From positions 1 through 62,002 of the forward strand of contig JAKQDD010000021.1 of the NCBI GenBank assembly GCA_029556615.1: a DNA stretch of 62,002 nt, written 5' to 3'. A program made the translations under genes and the position numbers. The notes beneath the pieces are model-generated. The model was given only the letters and a program-made list of their open reading frames with translations. It ran no database searches and had not been told where the DNA came from. This document shows positions 33,373 through 41,700 of this stretch, piece after piece (within the stretch, counting starts at the first letter, position 1; every line of letters starts with the position of its first letter). Origin of the DNA: Verrucomicrobiota bacterium (GTDB taxonomy: Bacteria; Verrucomicrobiota; Verrucomicrobiia; Limisphaerales; J093).

Positions 33373-34881
33373 ATGAAACCCGCAAGTCGAACCGTTCTCG
33401 TCACTGGCGCCACGGGCTACATTGGCGGGCGGTTGGTGCCGCGTCTGTTGGAGGCGGGCTGCCGCGTCCGCTGCCTGGCGCGCGATCCGGCGCGGCTGCA
33501 GGGCCGTCCCTGGCTCGGCCAGGTGGGGGTGGTGGCCGGTGATTGTCTGCGAGCGGAAACGCTGTCGGCGGCGATGCTGGGCGTGGACGTTGCCTTCTAC
33601 CTGGTCCACAGCATGGCGGGGGGCCACGACTTCGAGCAGCGCGACGTGTTGGCGGCGCGCCACTTCGCCGCCGCGGCGAAGCAGGGCGGAGTGGAGCGCA
33701 TCATTTACCTGGGCGGCCTGGGCGATCCCGACACCGCGTTGTCCGAGCATCTGCGGTCGCGTCAAGAGACCGGCGCGGTTCTCCGGGAGGCCGGGGTGCC
33801 GGTGACCGAGTTTCGCGCGCCGGTCATTGTCGGTTCCGGGAGTCTGTCCTTTGAGATCATCCGCTATCTGACCGAGAGACTACCCATCATGATTTGCCCC
33901 CGGTGGCTGTACACGCGTGTTCAACCCATCGCCATTCGCAACGTGCTGGACTACTTGGTGGCGGCGCTTGAGACGCCTGAGAGCGCGGGGCGGATCATTG
34001 AGATTGGCGGTGCGGACGTGCTGACCTATGGCGATCTGCTGCGAGGCTATGCGAAGGCGCGCGGTTTGCGGCGCTGGCTGGTGCCGGTGCCGGTGCTGAC
34101 TCCGCGGCTTTCTTCCTACTGGGTGCATCTGGTGACGCCCGTGCCGGCGGCGATTGCGCGTCCGCTGATTCACGGCCTGCGCAACGACGTCGTCGTCCGC
34201 GATGGACTCGCGAAGCAGTTGTTTCCTCGAATTGAGCTGCTGGACTACGACGCGGCGGTGCGTCTGGCGCTGACGAATCTGGAGACCGGCCGTGTCGAGA
34301 CCGCGTGGAGCGACGCCCTGGCCAGCAGCCAGGGGGACGCGGCGCCCGTGCTGCTGGCCACGCAGGAAGGCATCATCCTGGAGCGACGCCAGCGGCTCGT
34401 GCGGGCGCCGTGCGCGGTGGTTTATGGCGCCTTCACCCGGCTGGGGGGCGAGACCGGCTGGCTCTGCATGAACTGGGCATGGCGGGTGCGTGGATTCCTC
34501 GATCGCCTGCTGGGCGGAGTGGGCCTGCGGCGCGGACGGCGCGATCCGCAGGAAATCCGTGTCGGTGACGCGGTGGACTTCTGGCGGGTCGAGGCCGTGG
34601 AACCGGACCGGCTGCTGCGGCTGCGGGCGGAGATGAAAGTGCCGGGCCGGGCCTGGCTCGAGTTCCGGGTCGAACCGGTGGACGCGAGCCGGTCACGCCT
34701 TTCACAGACGGCATTCTTCGCCCCGCGCGGGCTGGCCGGGCTGCTCTACTGGTATCTCCTCTACCCGGTTCACGCGGTGATTTTCAGTGGGATGGCCCGC
34801 AACCTCGCGCGCCAAGCGGTGAAGTGCCCCACCGATTCAGGGCGGAGCGCAGAACGGGCTGGGGGAGGACAAGGGAATTGA
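33373..34881 (+). CDS. NAD(P)-binding SDR with DUF2867/SRPBCC C-terminal domain
   Basis: A 502-residue protein. The N-terminal Rossmann domain has VLVTGATGYIGGRLVPRLLE and YLVHSMAGGHDFEQRD (an atypical extended SDR), and a C-terminal DUF2867 domain spans about 320-480 (GGETGWLCMNWAWRVRGFLD, FWRVEAVEPDRLLRLRAEMK). This two-domain protein with SRPBCC and DUF2892 neighbours recurs in bacterial light/stress clusters. The substrate is unknown. The ATG at 33373 was chosen; GTG at 33349 is the alternative and overlaps the SRPBCC stop. The last about 20 residues are low-complexity and may be an extended tail. Confidence 0.85.
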   Translation: MKPASRTVLVTGATGYIGGRLVPRLLEAGCRVRCLARDPARLQGRPWLGQVGVVAGDCLRAETLSAAMLGVDVAFYLVHSMAGGHDFEQRDVLAARHFAAAAKQGGVERIIYLGGLGDPDTALSEHLRSRQETGAVLREAGVPVTEFRAPVIVGSGSLSFEIIRYLTERLPIMICPRWLYTRVQPIAIRNVLDYLVAALETPESAGRIIEIGGADVLTYGDLLRGYAKARGLRRWLVPVPVLTPRLSSYWVHLVTPVPAAIARPLIHGLRNDVVVRDGLAKQLFPRIELLDYDAAVRLALTNLETGRVETAWSDALASSQGDAAPVLLATQEGIILERRQRLVRAPCAVVYGAFTRLGGETGWLCMNWAWRVRGFLDRLLGGVGLRRGRRDPQEIRVGDAVDFWRVEAVEPDRLLRLRAEMKVPGRAWLEFRVEPVDASRSRLSQTAFFAPRGLAGLLYWYLLYPVHAVIFSGMARNLARQAVKCPTDSGRSAERAGGGQGN

Positions 34882-34932
34882 GGACAGAAGAAGCCACTCC
34901 GGCAAAACCGGAATTAATTCTTGCACAGACCC

Positions 34933-37359
34933 TTACTCCGCCGGCGGGGAAGCCTGCAGCCGCAGCCCCTCGATCGTGCCGCCGGCGGGAGTGCGAAGCC
35001 GAAGGCAGAATTCCCAAGGGCCAGTGTCTTGAATGACCTTCAGGAGGAGGGCGTTCCATCCCTGGCGCAGGGTGACGGCCGGTTTGAAATCGCCAGGGGT
35101 CGCCGCCCCTCCGCGGTCCGCTTCGTGGACGAGACTTCCATTGAGCCAGAGCCGGTTGCCGTCGTCGGTTCCAAACTCGATTCGGGCTGGCTGGGCATGT
35201 CCGGAGAAGACCCAGGTGCGGGCATAGGCGACGCGGTGTTCTCCGGACAGAGCGGCCTGGAGGTCGAGCATCCACGGGGTGTCGGCCTTGGTGCCGGCGG
35301 GCAGGGGGTGCCAGGGCACTTTGGGGTCGGCTTTTTCCGGCGGGAACACGGTGGCAAAGAGGGAGCTGCCCTGTTCCGGTTCCGTGTACGGGCCGGCGAC
35401 CTGCCATGCGGTGATGAAATCGTCGACTTTTTCGGCTTGATTCCGGATCTGCGCGGCGCGATCGCGGACGGCCTGTTTTCTGGACTGGGTTTGCAGTTCG
35501 GTTGCCAGCGCCTTGGCCTGGGCCGGGGATGTTGCGGCCAGGCCGGAGGCAATGCCGAGACGGGCCAGTTCGACCTCGTCCTGCACCTGGGGATCGGTGC
35601 GGAGGGAATTGACCAATTCGAGCGCGGCGGTGTCAGGAACCGCGGCCAGGCCGGCGAGCAACAGCTTTCGCTCGTCGGCGCGTTGAGCGTTCGCCATGAG
35701 TTCGGCGAAGGTCTTGACGGTTTGCCCGATTGACAGGTCTCCCTGACCGAGGAGGCGCACGCAACCCCGGAGGGCGAGGACACGGCTGGTATCCTGGTCG
35801 GTCGTGCGGAAGAGATCGAGCAGAGCCGGCAAGGCGGCAGTCTCCGGCCAGTCGGCCAGGACGCGGACGGCCGCGTCCCGGACCTCGGGGTCCTGGCTGG
35901 CGCGAGCGGTTTGGATGGCCGCGAGGGCCTTTGGGGTGCTTGCGGTGGCCAGGAGACGCAGGACGGCGCACGTGGTCGCGGTTGTGCGGCCCGGCAGGCA
36001 CGCCAGCAACTGGTCGGCGCAAGCGGCTTTGTCGGGCAGGCGCCTGCAGGCGTCCTGCAGTGCGGCTTCGATGCTGGCGAGGTCATTGGCGGAGCTGGCT
36101 TCGGCCAGGAGGCTGGTCACCGCTCGGAGGTCGGCCTGGGTGACGGTTGTTCCCAAGGCCTTGATGGCGGTTGCGCGCAGGGCCGGGTCCGCCTCCCGTG
36201 ACGCCTTGATGAGCTCAGGCACGGCGTCCGGGAGCCGGCGCTGTCCGGCGATTTCGATGAGCGTGCGGCGGTTCGGACCGGAACTGGCCGGCAGGCGGGA
36301 GATCAGCTCGGCGTCCACGCGTTCGGCGGGCAACCGGGCCAACGCGACTTTGACTGCCTGGGCCAGGTCCGGATTGTTTTCCAGCATGACGTCAAGCAGC
36401 ACCGCCACTCCTGCCACGTTGCCTTTGCGTCCGATGGCGCCGATGGCCTCCGTTCGGAGGTTTTTCGATCCTGATCGAGCGGCATTGAAGATCACCGGCC
36501 AGACGGCGGCATCGCCCCGGTCCGCGAGGGCCGAGAGCAACGGCCCTTGCCGGCTGGGGTCCACACGTGCCAGTTCCTTGGCGAGCGCCTCAGTCACGGT
36601 TGGGCCTGGCAGCTCGCGGGCGGTGCGCAATCCCATCGCAACAGTGGGTCGATGGGGCGAGCGCAAGGTCTCGATCAGGAGGGGGACGCCCTCGAGTCCC
36701 CGGGCGAGGATGGCGCCGCGGGTAGCTTCCGCGAGTCGCTGTTCTGGCACGTTAGCGTTCCGCACCAGGTCATAGAGGCGCTGGGCCTCGGTGAGATTGC
36801 CATGGTCGAAGTACCGCTCGGCGCACAGGATGCATCCTTGGGCCACGGCGGACATCGAACCGGCCGGTGCCCGGGGCAGGACGGATTCCAGGGCCCGCAC
36901 CGCGGGTTCTGTGCCGATGCGTCCCAGGGCCACCGCGGCGGCCGACGCCACTTCCGGGTTGGCGTCTGCCAGTTTGGCGGCGAGCACTTCAACGGAGCGG
37001 GCATCTGCCCGCACGCCGATCGAGTTGATGACGCCGACCAGGAGGAGACCCTGCAACCTGCCTGCGGCGTCGCGCAGGGCGGCGTCGGCGGCCGGGCCAG
37101 GGATCGCTTCGAGGGCGATCCGGGCCCAGGAGGCCAGGTGCGGATCGGAGAGGAGCGGCGCCAGTGCAGGAACGGCTTGGGAGGTGCCGCAGACGGCGAG
37201 CTTTTTGCAGGTGATGGCCTTTTCCGCCGGCGGGTCGTTCGATTGGAGCACGGCGATGAGCTGGCGCTCGCGATCGGTGGGGGAGGCCGAGTCAGCGGCG
37301 GCGGTTGACGCGACCCACAGGAGGCAAGTCCAGAGGAGGAGCCGGGGGTAGAACTTCAT
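34933..37359 (-). CDS. Secreted HEAT-repeat protein with C-terminal beta-sandwich
   Basis: An 808-residue protein. Signal peptide (LLLWTCLLWVASTAAADSAS), then about 600 residues of HEAT-like helical repeats (for example DANPEVASAAAVALGRIGTE, SQDPEVRDAAVRVLADW), then a C-terminal domain (about 660-800) with WQVAGPYTEPEQGSSLFATV, IEFGTDDGNRLWLNGSLVHE and GWNALLLKVIQDTGPWEFCL, a carbohydrate-binding-like sandwich seen in planctomycete/verrucomicrobial secreted proteins. Probably a periplasmic scaffold for a sugar-oxidising system, since a Gfo/Idh/MocA oxidoreductase lies just upstream on the same strand. ATG at 37359; the frame extends to 37413. Confidence 0.75.
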   Translation of the reverse strand: MKFYPRLLLWTCLLWVASTAAADSASPTDRERQLIAVLQSNDPPAEKAITCKKLAVCGTSQAVPALAPLLSDPHLASWARIALEAIPGPAADAALRDAAGRLQGLLLVGVINSIGVRADARSVEVLAAKLADANPEVASAAAVALGRIGTEPAVRALESVLPRAPAGSMSAVAQGCILCAERYFDHGNLTEAQRLYDLVRNANVPEQRLAEATRGAILARGLEGVPLLIETLRSPHRPTVAMGLRTARELPGPTVTEALAKELARVDPSRQGPLLSALADRGDAAVWPVIFNAARSGSKNLRTEAIGAIGRKGNVAGVAVLLDVMLENNPDLAQAVKVALARLPAERVDAELISRLPASSGPNRRTLIEIAGQRRLPDAVPELIKASREADPALRATAIKALGTTVTQADLRAVTSLLAEASSANDLASIEAALQDACRRLPDKAACADQLLACLPGRTTATTCAVLRLLATASTPKALAAIQTARASQDPEVRDAAVRVLADWPETAALPALLDLFRTTDQDTSRVLALRGCVRLLGQGDLSIGQTVKTFAELMANAQRADERKLLLAGLAAVPDTAALELVNSLRTDPQVQDEVELARLGIASGLAATSPAQAKALATELQTQSRKQAVRDRAAQIRNQAEKVDDFITAWQVAGPYTEPEQGSSLFATVFPPEKADPKVPWHPLPAGTKADTPWMLDLQAALSGEHRVAYARTWVFSGHAQPARIEFGTDDGNRLWLNGSLVHEADRGGAATPGDFKPAVTLRQGWNALLLKVIQDTGPWEFCLRLRTPAGGTIEGLRLQASPPAE

Positions 37360-37400
37360 GGCGGTCCTTGGCATCGATGGGGTGTATGCAAGCTGACGGT

Positions 37401-38699
37401 TCAGATCCGCCACGGTTCACGCAGCGCTTCCGAACGGAACCGATTCGCCTCCTCGTCGCCGACGAACTCGGTGCGTTGGGGGTCGAACCTGACTTTGCGG
37501 TTGAGGAACAGCGCGATGTTTGCGGCGTGGCAGGCGATGTGGGACCAGCAGGCCACATCGGCGTTGGCCCGTGTCTGGCCGCGCGATTTGACGCAGTCGA
37601 GGAAATCGCGGACGTGGAAGTCTGCCGGGTAACCGCCGATCTTGGCGCCCTTGCCGACCAGCAGGGTGTCCGAGCTTGCCACCAGATCGCCGTTGTCGGC
37701 GGTCTCGACCCAGCCGGTATCGCCTTCAAAACGCACCGGGCAGGAGCCGAGGGGAAGCCAGCCGTCGTTGCGCATGACCAGTTTCACGCCCGTGGCATAG
37801 CGCGCGTGGAGCTGTCCCTTCTCCGGCCAGTACTCGACCGGAGCCGTGCCGTCGGCGTCCGCCGCCCATTGGCAAAGGTCCACGCAATGGGATCCCCATT
37901 CCAGGCATCCGCCGCCGACCATGCCGCCGCCCTTCTCGAAGCCGCCGCCGTTACCCAGCAGGCGGCGACTGAATGGCCGCCAGGCGGCGGGGCCCAGATA
38001 GAGGTCCCAATCCGCCTCCTCCTTGGCCGGTTCCGGCTCGGGGTCGGCCCAGCCGCTCATTTCAGTTCCCAGACCGCCCGGGTGCGCGTGGACGGTCTGC
38101 AGCTTGCCGAGCTTTCCATGACGGGCCAACTCGATGGCGAACGTGAAATTCGGCAGGCTGCGGCGCTGGGTTCCGGCCTGAAACACCCGGCCCGTCCGGC
38201 GGAAGGTTTTGGCCAGGGCCAGGCTCGAGGCGATGTCCTTGGTGCACGGCTTTTCGCAGTAGACGTCTTTGCCCGCCTGGGCTGCCAGGATGGAGGCCGC
38301 AGCGTGCCAGTTCGGTCCGGTGGCGATCAGGACCGCGTCGACATCGCTGCGGGTGAGAAACTCGCGCAGGTCGCGGTACATCGCGCAGTTCGGGGTGCCG
38401 TACTTGGCGTCGGCCATTTGCTTGACCGCCTGGCGCCGTCCGGCCTTCACGTCGCAGATCGCCACGAATTGCACATCGGGTTCGTGCAGGAAGCAGCCGA
38501 GGACGTAGGAGCCGCGTCCGCCGATCCCGATCGCGCCGAGCACAATGCGCTCGCTTGGGGCCACCGTACCTGCGCCGCCCAACGCGGACCTCGGGATGAG
38601 CGTGGGCACCGCCAGGGCGGCCCCGGCGGCGGCGAGGGTGCTTCGGAGGAACTCCCGGCGGTTCGATCGAGCTGCCATGCGGTGTCTCATGGCCGTCAA
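37401..38699 (-). CDS. Secreted Gfo/Idh/MocA-family oxidoreductase
   Basis: A 432-residue protein with a Tat signal (SNRREFLRSTLAAAGAALAV), a Rossmann motif LGAIGIGGRGSYVLG near residues 54-68, VYCEKPCTKD near 147 (catalytic-region EKP) and LEWGSHCVDLCQWA. It ends EALREPWRI, like the paralogue at 50858 (MRAPWRI). It probably oxidises or epimerises a glycan-derived sugar in the periplasm with bound NADP. It is followed 41 bp downstream by the HEAT-repeat gene, probably co-transcribed. Alternative starts lie at residues 4 and 8. Confidence 0.88.
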   Translation of the reverse strand: MTAMRHRMAARSNRREFLRSTLAAAGAALAVPTLIPRSALGGAGTVAPSERIVLGAIGIGGRGSYVLGCFLHEPDVQFVAICDVKAGRRQAVKQMADAKYGTPNCAMYRDLREFLTRSDVDAVLIATGPNWHAAASILAAQAGKDVYCEKPCTKDIASSLALAKTFRRTGRVFQAGTQRRSLPNFTFAIELARHGKLGKLQTVHAHPGGLGTEMSGWADPEPEPAKEEADWDLYLGPAAWRPFSRRLLGNGGGFEKGGGMVGGGCLEWGSHCVDLCQWAADADGTAPVEYWPEKGQLHARYATGVKLVMRNDGWLPLGSCPVRFEGDTGWVETADNGDLVASSDTLLVGKGAKIGGYPADFHVRDFLDCVKSRGQTRANADVACWSHIACHAANIALFLNRKVRFDPQRTEFVGDEEANRFRSEALREPWRI

Positions 38700-38783
38700 A
38701 TCTGTTTTCAGAGACTGCCCGGCACAAGCACAAAACCCGCCGCGGGACTGCTTCGACCCGCCCCTTCGAGGGGATTCTGTCCC

Positions 38784-41700
38784 TCACGGCGAGCGCTGGA
38801 CCGCGCCGATGCGGAGGAACCGGCGCTGCTGCGCCGATGGCTCGGCGGTCCGCAGACGGGCAGTGACCTGTGTGGCGCCGTCGGGCAGCGGCGTGCGGCC
38901 GATCTCCTCGACTTCGGAGCTGCCGGCCTCCCAGCTTTGCAGATCAACGGACACCTCGACATGGTAGATCAGGTCCGCAGCTCCGGTGCGGGTGCGGTAG
39001 GTGAACGCCAGGCCTGTCAGCCCCGGTGCTGCGGCCCGTTCCAGTGCCGGCGGGCTGGGGCGGTCCGGAAGCAGTACGAAGGCGTACTCGGCGAAGTTGC
39101 TGAGACCGTCGAGGTCGGGATCAGCATCCGGCAACGTCTGCTCCAGCGGGGTGTCGGGTGGGAACGCCACGGCGGCCCAGGCCTCGTAGCCCAAGGCTGG
39201 AGGACCGTTGGTCGTTCCGAAACTGGGCTGCTCGAGGCGGACCAGCGGGCCGGTGCCATCGGGGAACCGGCCGAGCGACACGCCGATTGGGCTGCGGCCG
39301 AACTCGACGCAATCGACGAAGCCCAGGAGCGCGCCCGCAGCGGCGGCTCGAACCAGGAACAGGTCGTCGCCCTGGGCATTCAGGGCGAAGGGGACCAGGC
39401 AGGCCGGATTGCCAGGCTCGTTGAAATCGGCTTCGCGGAGGACGAGGCGGGACCCGGGTTCGAGCAGGAGGCCATCGGTCAGTCGGTACTTGCGGTAGTC
39501 CGCCGAGGAATCGCTCAGGAACCAGCCCGACGCCAGGATGGCTGTCGGGCTTCTGTTGAGGAGTTCGACGGCATCGGTCGCCGGGGGCGCCGGTGCTGCG
39601 AGCAGTTCGTTGATCACCACCCGGCGATCCGGCCCCGTGCCGGGGGCGCCGGGTGAGCCATGGAATTCCGCGCTGGGACGCCAATGTGCGGGGTTGCTCA
39701 GCCAAGCCGTTCGCTCGGCCGGGGTTGTGGGCGCCGACGCCCAGTCGACGAGCTCGAGGCTGCTGCCCCGGCCATCGGCCCGCCGTGGCCATTCGCCGTC
39801 CGTCCCGTAACCGCACGCGAACAGCGGGCTGCCGTCGGGCCCGAGCACTTCGATGACTTCGCCGCCATTGGACAACGAGCCCTGCCAGGGTCCGAGGAGC
39901 CGGATCCCATCCCGGAAATAGGGCGATCCGGTTGAGGCATAACGGTCGGAGAAGCTCGTGGGATCCTTGGCGACAACCAGCCGCTGGCCTGCGCCCAGGA
40001 CAGTGGGCTGCGGGAACGAAAACCGCACGGCGTTGGCGATCGCGACATCCGAGAGGTCAACCGCGGCCAGGGAGGGGTTAAGGAACTCGAGAAACTCGGC
40101 GTCCGGTTCGTCCAGCGGGTGATACTGGATTTCGGCGAGAAGCAGGTTGGCAGCGGACGCGGGCGGCGCGCCTTCGGGGATGTAGAGGGACTCGACCATG
40201 CCCGACCAGTCTGCATTGGCGTAGGTGCGGGCGCGGACGAGGGTTGGCTGGTCGATGGCAATGAACGAGTTGGTGGCGGTCCCGGCAGACCGGCCCATCA
40301 TCTCGAAGTCGAAGCTGATGTCCGAGCTTTCGGGGCTCTGTTGATGGACTTCGACCGCGAGGACGTTCCCCGCGGCTCGGAGAAGAAGCGGGTCGGCCAT
40401 GAGCGTCTGTTCGAGCCAGGTTGTTTCGTCCGCTCCCCCGATTCCCATCACCGCCCGGGTCTCTGGCGTGATGGCGCCCTCGGGCAGGTTCACGCGCCAG
40501 ATCTCGCGGCCGTTGAGACAGACCAGGGCGCCATCGTCTCGGAGGAGGCGGAGGTGGAGCTCGGTGGTTCCCGGCGCGTCCGACACGTCGAAGGCCCGGC
40601 GAAAGTAGGTGGTGATGTTCTTTTGAACGCCGGCGGCGGCCAGGTCGGCGTCCACATAGCCGGACGTCGTGGCCTCGTTGCCGTCGCCGTAGCCGATCTC
40701 GGCAGGGCCGGATCTCCAGGTGCTGTCGTCGAACCCCGGCTCCTTCCATGCCGGGTCCGGCTGGGTGCCATCGTCCAGGAAGCGCCAGACGGCGCCGGCG
40801 GGGATCAAGGGGAATGAAACAGCGCCGGACGCGGTCGAGCGGGCGGCAGGATTGATGCCGCCGCCCGGCAGGCGCGGGTCCGAGCCGTCGGTGGTGAAGT
40901 AGACCGTGCCTTGGGTTGAGGTCAAGGTCACTTCGAGTCCAGCCGGCACACCGCCTCCCGGAGCGCTGGGGGTGGGTGGAGCCAAGGGCCACCAGCCGCG
41001 CTGACGGAACTGGGCGATCACGCGCGCGGTGCGCTGGGGGAAGAAGGTGTCACGCAGATACCGCCACTCGTTGGTCCATTCCTGGTCGCGGTCCCAGGGG
41101 AGGGCGGCGACGCTGCTCGAGGGTTGCCAGCGGGCGGTTTCGGCGACGATGGCGGTCGCGAGTTCGTTCATGCGGGCATCGTACAGCGCCCCGGCGCGAG
41201 CCGGTGTCAAGGCGCCGTCGCCGTAACAGTGCTTCTGGATTCGGTCGCGGAAGAGCACCTGGAAGTCCTTGAATCGCATGAGCGAGGTGAAGATCCCATC
41301 CGGCACGTTCTGATCGGTGCAGTCCGCCGCCACGTCCTGGAGGCAGATGTCGGAATCCTGCTGGAAGAACTTCCATCCGCCGCGGTCCGGCAGGCGGGGG
41401 CCGGCGGCAGACCAGTTGTGACGTTCGGACCAGTCCCAATCGTTGCCGGCGTAGAAGCTGAGCAGCATGTAATCGCAGAGGTTGGTGACGTCGATCCAGC
41501 GCTTCGCTTCGGCGTAGGAGCTCAGGCTGGACTTGAGAATGTTCCAGATTGTCGCCCACGATTCGCCGTCGTCGTGTTCGCTGCCGCTCGAGGCGGCGGT
41601 GGTGTGGTGGTAGTCCTCCCGGGCGCCGGGGAAGTAGGCCGCCATGAAATCGGCGTCTGCGCGCTCGTGAAGATGATAGATGCCGTGGTAGGCGCCATTG

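Noticed and set aside
34905..34932. Terminator between the SDR gene and the HEAT gene (CCGGCAAAACCGG)
   Set aside because: Stem of only 4 bp and no T-tract on either strand.
37305..39656. Plus-strand open frame of 783 codons
   Set aside because: Runs antisense to two real genes (oxidoreductase and CotH protein) and has no family features.
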